From Chloroflexota bacterium (GTDB lineage: Bacteria; Chloroflexota; Chloroflexia; JAMDCE01): a stretch of 6,543 bases of DNA. Below are positions 1 through 5,430 of this stretch, one piece after another. Each line of letters opens with the position of its first letter. Position 1 is the stretch's first letter. The DNA lies in the NCBI GenBank assembly GCA_023489135.1, contig JAMDCE010000523.1, positions 1 to 6,543 on the forward strand, in the 5' to 3' direction. Under the pieces are notes generated by a model. It was not told the DNA's origin, ran no database searches, and saw only the letters and a list, made by a program, of their open reading frames with translations. Both the position numbers and the translations under genes were made by a program.

Positions 1-1
1 G

Positions 2-196
2 GCAGCGAAGCTAGCGGGAAGTGAAAGCAAAGTAATGGGCGCAAGCGGTTACTGGGGAGTCTATCAGGGATCCGGGAATTTTCCGAGAGGATACTGGGGA
101 GGGGCGATAATAAGTTCGAGTCAGCCCTTGGTAGCCATTGTGAACCAGATTTCGACGGATGGAAAGGCGATGAGCTACGAGGGTGTCGGGGAGTAG
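2..196 (+). CDS. C-terminal fragment of a probable exported or surface protein (5' end outside window)
   Basis: This open frame enters from the left edge and gives 64 residues before TAG at 194-196. It is rich in Gly, Ser, Tyr and Trp: two GYWG motifs (residues 16-19 and 30-33) precede a hydrophobic strand-like segment, SSSQPLVAIVNQ (38-49), and then AMSYEG (56-61). I recall similar segments ('..sQPivavVNQ.....aYnG') in long secreted or cell-surface proteins of Chloroflexota, where they recur as beta-rich repeats. That resemblance is from memory and unverified. No start, signal peptide or catalytic motif is visible in the part present. The same frame stays open after the TAG as far as TAA at 287-289, passing through the hairpin, but that extension (proline-rich start, hairpin-encoded middle) does not look like protein. 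Function is unknown; that the frame is coding is likely because the composition is protein-like and the antisense frame is not. Confidence 0.55.
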   Translation, partial: AAKLAGSESKVMGASGYWGVYQGSGNFPRGYWGGAIISSSQPLVAIVNQISTDGKAMSYEGVGE

Positions 197-220
197 TCTC
201 CCTTGCCTCCTTTTTGTCAA

Positions 221-265
221 GAGGGGATGGGCGATTTCGCCTCGGGCGAAATCGCCCATCCCCTC
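221..265. repeat. Perfect 21-bp inverted repeat, possible U-less terminator or extragenic palindrome
   Basis: Arms 221-241 and 245-265 are exactly complementary, with a TCG loop at 242-244. It begins 24 bp after the stop of the partial gene, which fits a transcription terminator. However, the downstream bases (AAGTGGAGC) contain no T-run, and the T-run present (211-215) lies on the wrong side for the plus strand and reads as A-run on the minus strand. Each arm also holds its own small dyad (GGCGA-TT-TCGCC on the left), so alternative folds are possible. It could instead be a dispersed palindromic element. Confidence 0.75.
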
Positions 266-363
266 AAGTGGAGCAATGTTATCAAATAAGCCGCCCCGGG
301 TTGACCCGCTGGGAAACGCCGGAGTCTATTGAATGCGAGTAACGTTTCAGAAGAAGCTCGAAC

Positions 364-391
364 TTGATTTCTCACGCCTCCGTGCTATAAT
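364..391 (+). promoter_or_regulatory. Sigma70-type promoter of ilvE with extended -10
   Basis: TTGATT at 364-369 and a consensus TATAAT at 386-391 are separated by 16 bp. TGC directly before the -10 (383-385) forms an extended -10 (TGnTATAAT). The expected transcription start is near 397-399, which gives a leader of only about 28 nt before the ilvE ATG, too short for a T-box or peptide attenuator. The imperfect dyad AAGCTCGAACTT (354-365, 10 of 12 positions symmetric) touches the -35 box and could be an operator. Confidence 0.75.
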
Positions 392-410
392 GGCGCGCAA
401 ATGTTGCCCC

Positions 411-417
411 GGAGGAG
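411..417 (+). promoter_or_regulatory. Ribosome binding site of ilvE
   Basis: GGAGGAG lies 8 nt upstream of the ATG at 426. It is a near-consensus Shine-Dalgarno sequence and fixes the ilvE start. Confidence 0.8.
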
Positions 418-425
418 AAGTCTGA

Positions 426-1346
426 ATGAGCCAGACGAGATACGCCTATTTCCAGGGCAAGATCGTGCCCCTGGAAGAGGCTAAGATAAGCGTAGTCACG
501 CACGCCTTCAACTACGGGACAGCCGTTTTCGAAGGCATCCGGGCCTACTGGAACGAGGAGCAGGAGCAGCTCTATATTTTCCGCCTGCGCGAGCATTTCG
601 AGCGACTGGTTGATTCGGCCAGGATTATGCGCATTGATCTTAGGCTCAGCGTGGATGAGATGTGCCGCCTGGCCGTGGAGGTCACGCAAAAGGGCCGTTC
701 CCGCGAAGACACCTACATCCGACCTCTAGCCTACAAGTCGTCCACCTATGTTGGCGTGAGGCTTCACGACCTGGAGGACGATTTCCTGATTTACACCGCC
801 CCGCTGGGGGTATACATCGACATTGAGAAAGCCATCCGCGCTCGCGTCTCTTCTTGGCGGCGCTTGGACGATAACATGATCCCGGCTCGATCGAAGGTGA
901 CCGGGGCCTATGCGAACTCCGCTCTGTCTAAGACCGAAGCCGCGCTGGATGGCTACGACGAGGCCATCGTGCTCACCTCTGATGGGCACGTTTCTGAGGG
1001 AAGCGCGGAGAATCTGTTCGTCGTCCGCAAAGGCAGGCTCATCACTCCTCCCGTCACCGAGAATATTCTGGAGGGTATAACTCGAAACACAAGTATGGAG
1101 CTGGCCCGGGAGGAACTGGGTGTCGAGGCCGGCGAGCGACAGATCGACCGAACCGAGCTCTACGTGGCCGACGAGTGCTTCCTCTGTGGCACCGGGGCGC
1201 AGGTTTCGGCCATTGGCGAAATTGATAGGCGCAAAGTCGGGTCCGGCGAGGTTGGGCCCATCACCCGCCAACTTCAAAAGCTCTACTTCGACATCGTGCG
1301 CGGCAAGGTTGAGAAGTACCGCAAGTGGTGCACTCCGGTTTATTAG
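426..1346 (+). CDS. ilvE: Branched-chain amino acid aminotransferase (fold-type IV PLP enzyme)
   Basis: The cytosolic enzyme swaps the amino group between glutamate and 2-oxoglutarate to make or break down leucine, isoleucine and valine. The 306-residue length is normal for bacterial IlvE. Visible family features are the N-terminal FNYGTAVFEGIRAY segment (28-41), the PLP Schiff-base lysine K157 in ARSKVTGAYANS, the cofactor-binding SEGSAENLF (190-198), the PPVTENILEGITR loop (208-220), and ADECFLCGTGAQV (248-260) before the C-terminal GPIT (277-280). The intact EGIR motif and the LEGITR loop favour a branched-chain aminotransferase over D-amino acid aminotransferase or aminodeoxychorismate lyase. 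The start is set by GGAGGAG 8 nt upstream, and the gene has its own strong promoter. C251 and C254 form a CxxC just before the GTG turn; the human BCAT redox CxxC lies a few residues further on, so the two are not equivalent. No other leucine/isoleucine/valine gene is nearby, so the role could be biosynthetic or catabolic. Confidence 0.95.
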   Translation: MSQTRYAYFQGKIVPLEEAKISVVTHAFNYGTAVFEGIRAYWNEEQEQLYIFRLREHFERLVDSARIMRIDLRLSVDEMCRLAVEVTQKGRSREDTYIRPLAYKSSTYVGVRLHDLEDDFLIYTAPLGVYIDIEKAIRARVSSWRRLDDNMIPARSKVTGAYANSALSKTEAALDGYDEAIVLTSDGHVSEGSAENLFVVRKGRLITPPVTENILEGITRNTSMELAREELGVEAGERQIDRTELYVADECFLCGTGAQVSAIGEIDRRKVGSGEVGPITRQLQKLYFDIVRGKVEKYRKWCTPVY

Positions 1347-1347
1347 A

Positions 1348-1432
1348 GGTTAGGGGTTAAGGGATAACGGTTATGGGGGTGAAAGTTCAGCCGAACTGCT
1401 AACCCCTAACCCATAACCCCTCACCCCTAGCT
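1348..1432. repeat. Imperfect inverted repeat of telomere-like G-rich/C-rich units with G-quadruplex motif
   Basis: The spacer after ilvE starts with a G-rich arm (about 1348-1380; units TTAGGGG, TTAAGGG, TTATGGGGG) and ends with a C-rich arm (about 1401-1432; units AACCCC, TAACCC, ATAACCCC, TCACCCC). The arms pair over most of their length with a few mismatches and one bulge, for example 1353-1356 with 1424-1427, 1361-1363 with 1417-1419, and 1376-1379 with 1403-1406. A small central hairpin, AGTTC/GAACT (1384-1388 with 1393-1397), sits at the tip. On the minus strand, 1403-1427 has four G-runs separated by loops of 3-4 nt, a canonical G-quadruplex pattern. No T-tract follows, so it is not a standard terminator. 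Confidence 0.75.
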
Positions 1433-1454
1433 CTTCATACCAAGGCAACAAATC

Positions 1455-2351
1455 ATGAGCGAATGGCGTCCTACTCCGTCGCCGGGCGGCTACGTTGGCC
1501 TGGCGATCCTCGTCGTCCTGGCAGCCGGGGCCGGCCGGCTAGTCTGGCAGATGCTCTCGGCCCCCCGGATTGACTTGGTCCTTTTCCTCGTTGGTTTGGG
1601 GATTCTGGTGGCGCTGGCCCTGATTGGTCTTTTTGCCTACCTGACCGTCGGCTATTTCAATCTCCGGTACTTCTTAGATCGAAATGGTCTCGTTATCTCT
1701 TGGGCCGGGGAGCGGCAGTACATCCCCATGGAGAGCGTCGACAAAATCGTTTCAGGAAGCGGGATCGACTCGAAGATCAGGATTCGAGGAATCAACTGGC
1801 CCGGCTACCACGTCGGCCACGAGAATCTAGGGGAGCGGGGGGAGTTGGTGGTCTATTCCACCGTCTCCTTGTCCAGGCAACTCTTCATCTGCACCCCGAC
1901 GCTCATTTACGGCATCTCGCCCCGCGACCCGGAGCGATTTCTAAAAGAACTGGAGCTTCGTCGGAATCTGGGTATAACCTCTTTTCAGCGCCAGATGACG
2001 GACCGATCGAGGCTTCTTTCTTTCCCTCTCTGGAGCGATCGAGGGGCCCATCTATTGGTGGCCTCCGCCACCATTCTGAATCTAGCGATGTTCGCTTTCC
2101 TGTCGCAGCGCTATCCTGGTCTGCCTTCCCGTTTGCCGACGCACTTCAACGCTCTCGGACAGGTGGATTTGATCGGGCAATCCATCGAGATGTTCAAGAT
2201 ACCCTTTATCGGGCTGATCGCTCTCCTTGTCAACACCGTTGTGGCCTTCGTCGCCCACGAGTGGGACCGGATGGGGGGATATTTGCTTCTTGGCGCCAGC
2301 GGTCTGGTTCAGATCGTATTGTGGATAGCCATGCTGAACATTCTGTTCTAG
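1455..2351 (+). CDS. Integral membrane protein with bacterial PH-like domain and C-terminal helices
   Basis: The 298-residue protein has two N-terminal membrane helices (about 13-34 and 41-66). A soluble, beta-rich section follows (about 70-170), beginning with YFLDRNGLVISWAGERQYIP; the pattern 'GL.I.W....Y.IP...V..I' is typical of bacterial PH (bPH) domains seen in YdbS/YdbT-like membrane proteins. After it come three more helices (about 197-217, 246-268, 273-297). The loop between the third and fourth helices contains LPTHFNALGQVD (227-238), which resembles the P-x-H-[FW]-N-x-x-G-x-x-D motif of the DUF1648 family. Its biochemical role is not known to me; a membrane-associated structural or envelope role is inference. 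The start has only a weak AAGG (1442-1445) 9 nt upstream. No promoter is seen in the repeat-filled spacer, so it may be read through from ilvE. The gene ends 31 bp before the convergent hairpin. Confidence 0.75.
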   Translation: MSEWRPTPSPGGYVGLAILVVLAAGAGRLVWQMLSAPRIDLVLFLVGLGILVALALIGLFAYLTVGYFNLRYFLDRNGLVISWAGERQYIPMESVDKIVSGSGIDSKIRIRGINWPGYHVGHENLGERGELVVYSTVSLSRQLFICTPTLIYGISPRDPERFLKELELRRNLGITSFQRQMTDRSRLLSFPLWSDRGAHLLVASATILNLAMFAFLSQRYPGLPSRLPTHFNALGQVDLIGQSIEMFKIPFIGLIALLVNTVVAFVAHEWDRMGGYLLLGASGLVQIVLWIAMLNILF

Positions 2352-2382
2352 GGATTAGTCTCGTTTCGGCATGAATAGAATG

Positions 2383-2412
2383 AGGGCGCAGCCTGGCTGC
2401 ACCCTATTTTCT
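2383..2412. terminator. Shared, probably bidirectional terminator between converging genes
   Basis: Arms 2383-2392 and 2396-2405 form a 10-position stem around a CTG loop, with a single C-A mismatch (2387/2401). On the plus strand it is followed at once by ATTTTCT, a short U-tract, so it fits termination of the membrane-protein gene ending at 2351. In a minus-strand transcript the C-A mismatch becomes a G-U wobble, so the stem is unbroken, with a weaker U-rich tail (CATTCTATTC). It lies 22 bp past the stop of the minus-strand gene ending at 2427 and can serve both. Confidence 0.75.
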
Positions 2413-2426
2413 CTGTGATTAGGCCC

Positions 2427-2912
2427 CTATCGCTTCTTTTTTCGCTTCCTCCGGTCATCCCGTTTCACTGGCGCCGGGCCGACCGCGGCCGAACGTACGA
2501 CCGACGTCGGGGCTCGGCCGGGCGTGTAGCGCCGCTTGACCTCTTTACGGTCGTATTCAGCCTTCAACTTCCCGTACTTCAGGAAGAAGAAGCCGGCCGC
2601 GAAGACGAGAAAGGCAAAGTCGAGCAACCCCGCGATGTCCAGGGCCAGACGGCTCCCGAAACCTGGCGCCCCGGTGAAGCGAGCCAGGAAGAGGATCAGG
2701 GATACGCTGAAAAGGGCCATGCCGGCCAGAGAGAACAGCTCGATCACGACCGCCGTAAAGGCGTTGCCGCCGAAGCGCCTCCGGGCCATAGCCAGGAAGA
2801 CCGAACTAACCAGGAAGCCGGCGACGCAGATTATAAGGAAAACGGTGGCGAAAAGGCCCAAGGCGCCCTTGGGCGTGGCGAGAAAATAGGCTGGATCGAA
2901 AGGATTCGTCAT
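2427..2912 (-). CDS. Hypothetical three-helix membrane protein with basic C-terminal tail
   Basis: I do not recognise this 161-residue protein. It has three hydrophobic segments (about 17-43, 52-77 and 90-111) joined by short loops, with arginines after the first (ARRRFGG, 43-49). A very basic hydrophilic tail (about 112-161) ends in RDDRRKRKKKR. By the positive-inside rule the tail should be cytoplasmic, where it could touch nucleic acid, acidic lipid or a partner protein. It follows sdhB on the same strand after 77 bp and so may be the last gene of the TCA operon. Three helices would suit an SdhC/SdhD anchor, but the protein contains no histidine at all, so it lacks the usual axial haem b ligand, and no quinone-site motif is visible. 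An in-frame TAA 9 nt upstream fixes the ATG at 2912 as the start. The best Shine-Dalgarno match (GGGAGG, 2932-2927) is 14 nt away, with a hairpin in between. Confidence 0.65.
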   Translation of the reverse strand: MTNPFDPAYFLATPKGALGLFATVFLIICVAGFLVSSVFLAMARRRFGGNAFTAVVIELFSLAGMALFSVSLILFLARFTGAPGFGSRLALDIAGLLDFAFLVFAAGFFFLKYGKLKAEYDRKEVKRRYTPGRAPTSVVRSAAVGPAPVKRDDRRKRKKKR

Positions 2913-2932
2913 TGCGTGTTACGCAACCTCCC
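2912..2932 (-). promoter_or_regulatory. Ribosome binding site with hairpin spacer before the three-helix membrane protein
   Basis: On the minus strand GGGAGG (2932-2927) is followed by TTGCGT-AAC-ACGCAA (2926-2912), a perfect 6-bp stem whose last base is the A of the ATG. The linear spacing of 14 nt is long for a bacterial site; folding of the stem would bring the two elements close together or would block the start codon. Confidence 0.45.
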
Positions 2933-2989
2933 ACCTAGGCTGGAGTTGTTTCGAGGCCAAAGTAGAATCATCTGGCGAAGGACCTGCAA

Positions 2990-3760
2990 TCAGGGCGTCG
3001 CCGACGGATACCACTTGTCCTCCTCTTTGCCTGCCGAGCGCCCGATTCCTAGCTTGCGCAGAATGGCCCTTCGCTTCAACTCCTGAATCATCTCGGTAAT
3101 GTCAATACTCTTGGGGCAGCGCTCCCCGCAGTTGAAGACGGTGCGGCAGCGCCAAACCCCCTTCTCATCGCCCACGATGGACATTCTTTGTCCTGCGCCG
3201 TCGTCTCGAGGGTCTTTGATGAACCGGTAAGCCCGAATGAGGGGCGCGGGGCCGAGATAATCCCGATCCTCCGCCTCCATAGGGCACTCGGCGTAGCAGA
3301 TGGAGCACAGAATGCAACTGGCAACCTGCTCCAATTTCGCCATATTCTTTTTGTGGACCAGGTTCTCCCTCTCCGGTTCGGGTTTCTTGGGATCGGTGAT
3401 GAGCCATGGTTTGATCGATACAACCTTCTGCCAGAAAGGCTCCATATCTACCACCAGATCCTTGATCACTTTGAACGTGGCTAGCGGTTGAAGTCTCACC
3501 TCGCCAAATCGAGACAACTCCCCGGAGACCTGGGTCTTGCAGGCGAGCGCCGCCCTACCGTTGATGTGCATGGCGCAGGAGCCACAAATGGCGCTACGGC
3601 AGGCGCGGCGGAAGGTCAAGGTGCCATCCTTCTCCGCTTTGATCTGCTCCAGAGCTTCCAGCACGGTGGTCCCCTCGTCCAGATCGATTTGGATGGTCTG
3701 CCAGCGCGAGCCGCTGTCGACAGCCGGGTCGTATCTCTGGATCGTGAAAGTCGCTTTCAT
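2990..3760 (-). CDS. sdhB: Succinate dehydrogenase/fumarate reductase iron-sulfur subunit
   Basis: SdhB carries electrons from the SdhA flavin to the membrane quinone site through three iron-sulfur clusters. With the chosen start it has 256 residues, close to the usual 230-260. The N-terminal ferredoxin domain holds the [2Fe-2S] ligands C54, C59, C62 and C74 (CRSAICGSC...C). The C-terminal domain has CILCSICYAECP (149-160) and C205, C211, C215 (CGERCP, 211-216), which gives [4Fe-4S] C149/C152/C155/C215 and [3Fe-4S] C159/C205/C211 by homology. The start at 3760 is preferred: it is 2 nt after the sdhA stop, AGGAG (3774-3770) lies 9 nt upstream, and MKATFTIQRYDP is a typical SdhB beginning. An in-frame ATG at 3790 would add MAASREELLA but overlaps sdhA. 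E. coli quinone-site residues W164 and H207 are replaced here by E164 and R206. No SdhC/SdhD gene is recognisable in the window. Confidence 0.95.
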   Translation of the reverse strand: MKATFTIQRYDPAVDSGSRWQTIQIDLDEGTTVLEALEQIKAEKDGTLTFRRACRSAICGSCAMHINGRAALACKTQVSGELSRFGEVRLQPLATFKVIKDLVVDMEPFWQKVVSIKPWLITDPKKPEPERENLVHKKNMAKLEQVASCILCSICYAECPMEAEDRDYLGPAPLIRAYRFIKDPRDDGAGQRMSIVGDEKGVWRCRTVFNCGERCPKSIDITEMIQELKRRAILRKLGIGRSAGKEEDKWYPSATP

Positions 3761-3762
3761 CG

Positions 3763-5430
3763 CTAATAACTCCTCTCGGCTGGCTGCCATCGAGTGATGG
3801 TGACGTCGCTGAAACTCAAGCGCGGCCCTTCGGGCGTACAGGAGGCCAGAGTATGCTTCAGCCAGTTCTGATCGTCCCTAGCGGGGAAATCTGTGCGAGC
3901 GTGAGAGCCGCGGCTCTCCTGGCGAGCGATGGCGCCAGTTACGATGGCCTCGGCGAGATTGATCATATGACCGAGTTCCATAGCGCTCGTGAGATCGGTA
4001 TTGAAGATGGAGCCCTTATCCTGGATGGCTACGTTCTTGTAGCGCTCCTTTAGTTCCCTTATCTTCTCCAAAGCTTCCATCAGCTCGCTCTCGACCCGGT
4101 ACACGGCTACCTTTTCGGACATCGTCTTAGCCATCTCCGTGCGGAGGGCGCCGACGGTTTCGCTTCCCTCCTTCCGAAGAACGTGCTCCAGCCGTTGCTT
4201 CTCCTGCTGTATGGTTGCGGCTGACGGTTCTTTCAAAGAGGTCTCTTTGGCGTACTGCGCCGCCGCAATGCCAGACCGCCGGCCGAAAACCACTGTTTCG
4301 AGCAACGAGTTTCCCCCTAGCCTGTTCGCGCCGTGAACGCTGACGCAGGCGCATTCTCCGGCGGCGTAAAGTCCTTCGAGCGGCGTCGCGCCCCAGCTAT
4401 CCGTCTTAATGCCCCCCATGGTGTAGTGCATACCTGGCTTGACCGGAATGGGCGCGTCGATAGGATCTACTCCGGCGATGTCTATGGCTAGATCTCGAAT
4501 TTGCGGTAATCGTTCCAGGATCTTGGCCGCCCCTAAATGCCTCAAATCCAGGTGAACGCAGCCTTCGATCCCGCGACCCTCACTTATCTCGGTTTGTTCC
4601 GCTCTTGAAACCACGTCACGGCTGGCCAACTCCATCTTGTTGGGAGCGTACTTGGCCATGAATCGCTCGCCCAGAGCATTGACCAGGTAGCCTCCCTCGC
4701 CACGGGCGGCTTCCGAGATAAGGACTCCGTTTTTCTTTAGCTGGGTCGGATGGAACTGGACGAATTCCATATCCATCAGTGGTGCCCCGGCCCGGTAGGC
4801 CATGCCCAGACCATCCCCGGTGTTGATCAGGGCGTTGGAAGTGTGGTGGTAGACCCTCCCGGCCCCGCCCGTCGCCAGAATTACGGCCTTGGCGCGGAAA
4901 TCCTGCACGTTCCCCGTGCGCAGGTCCATGGCAACGATTCCTTGGCAGACGCCCTCATCCACCAGGAGCGAGCTGGCATACCATTCTTCGTAGACTTTCA
5001 CCCGCCGCTTCAGGATCTGGTGCCAGAGCTCGTGGAGAATCACCAGGCCCGTGAGGTCGGCGGCGTAGGCGGTGCGCGGGAATCCGGCTCCACCAAAGGG
5101 CCGTTGAGCGATGCGACCTTTATCGGTTCGGCTGAAGATCACGCCCATATGCTCCAGTTCGATGATGTCCCCCGGCGCGTCATGACACATGGTCTCGATG
5201 GCGTCTTGATCGCCCAGGTAGTCGCTTCCCTTGACCGTGTCGAAAGCGTGGTTTTCCCAGGAGTCATCTTCCCCCAAAGCGCCGTTGATGCCGCCCTGAG
5301 CGGCGCCCGAATGGCTGCGTACGGGGTGCACTTTAGAGACGATGGCCACGTCTTGGGTCTTGGCCGCTTCCATCGCGGCTCGCATCCCGGCCAGTCCTGC
5401 ACCGACAATCACGACATCGTGAACCGGCAT
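3763..5430 (-). CDS. sdhA: Succinate dehydrogenase/fumarate reductase flavoprotein subunit
   Basis: SdhA oxidises succinate to fumarate (or the reverse) at a covalently bound FAD on the cytoplasmic side and passes electrons to SdhB. Its 555 residues are slightly fewer than the 588 of E. coli. Visible motifs are the FAD-binding GAGLAG (10-15); RSHSGAAQGGI (38-48) with H40, equivalent to the histidine that covalently holds FAD; FHPT (227-230); EAARGEGGYL (240-249); RDVV with R271, the likely proton-relay arginine; PGMHYTMGGI with H335; and ACVSVHGANRLGGNSLLE (361-378) with H366 and R370 in the dicarboxylate site. All key residues are present, so it should be active. The start ATG shares its A with the TGA of the upstream isocitrate dehydrogenase gene, and AAGGAGG (5446-5440) lies 9 nt before it. 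Sequence alone does not separate succinate dehydrogenase from fumarate reductase; pairing with isocitrate dehydrogenase favours the oxidative direction. Confidence 0.96.
   Translation of the reverse strand: MPVHDVVIVGAGLAGMRAAMEAAKTQDVAIVSKVHPVRSHSGAAQGGINGALGEDDSWENHAFDTVKGSDYLGDQDAIETMCHDAPGDIIELEHMGVIFSRTDKGRIAQRPFGGAGFPRTAYAADLTGLVILHELWHQILKRRVKVYEEWYASSLLVDEGVCQGIVAMDLRTGNVQDFRAKAVILATGGAGRVYHHTSNALINTGDGLGMAYRAGAPLMDMEFVQFHPTQLKKNGVLISEAARGEGGYLVNALGERFMAKYAPNKMELASRDVVSRAEQTEISEGRGIEGCVHLDLRHLGAAKILERLPQIRDLAIDIAGVDPIDAPIPVKPGMHYTMGGIKTDSWGATPLEGLYAAGECACVSVHGANRLGGNSLLETVVFGRRSGIAAAQYAKETSLKEPSAATIQQEKQRLEHVLRKEGSETVGALRTEMAKTMSEKVAVYRVESELMEALEKIRELKERYKNVAIQDKGSIFNTDLTSAMELGHMINLAEAIVTGAIARQESRGSHARTDFPARDDQNWLKHTLASCTPEGPRLSFSDVTITRWQPAERSY
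3770..3774 (-). promoter_or_regulatory. Ribosome binding site deciding the sdhB start
   Basis: AGGAG, embedded in the last codons of sdhA, is 9 nt upstream of the ATG at 3760. It supports the 256-residue SdhB over the longer version starting at 3790. Confidence 0.65.

Noticed and set aside
11..259. Minus-strand open frame starting in the palindrome
   Set aside because: Its start codon lies inside the hairpin arm, no ribosome binding site precedes it, and the plus-strand frame has a more protein-like composition.
301..330. TTGACC-18 bp-TCTATT as a second ilvE promoter
   Set aside because: The -10 is poor and the downstream TTGATT/TGCTATAAT promoter is far closer to consensus.
726..1277. Long open frame on the minus strand inside ilvE (183 codons)
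   Set aside because: It is fully antisense to a clear aminotransferase, has no family motifs, and is typical of the open antisense frames found in GC-rich genes.
1348..1432. CRISPR array or tandem repeat
   Set aside because: Units are only 6-8 bp, degenerate, without spacers, and arranged as inverted arms rather than a direct array.
2431..2445. T-run near 2435-2441 as a terminator tract
   Set aside because: It encodes the lysine/arginine-rich end of the minus-strand membrane protein and is not directly preceded by a hairpin in plus orientation; the nearby stem at 2383-2405 has its own T-run.
2415..3086. Plus-strand open frame across the small membrane protein and the sdhB end
   Set aside because: Its product is low-complexity and charged, it spans an intergenic region and two genes on the other strand, and the minus-strand frame gives clean membrane helices instead.
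2990..3790. Longer SdhB starting at ATG 3790
   Set aside because: It would overlap sdhA by 28 bases and add ten residues not typical of SdhB, while ATG 3760 has AGGAG at proper spacing right after the sdhA stop.
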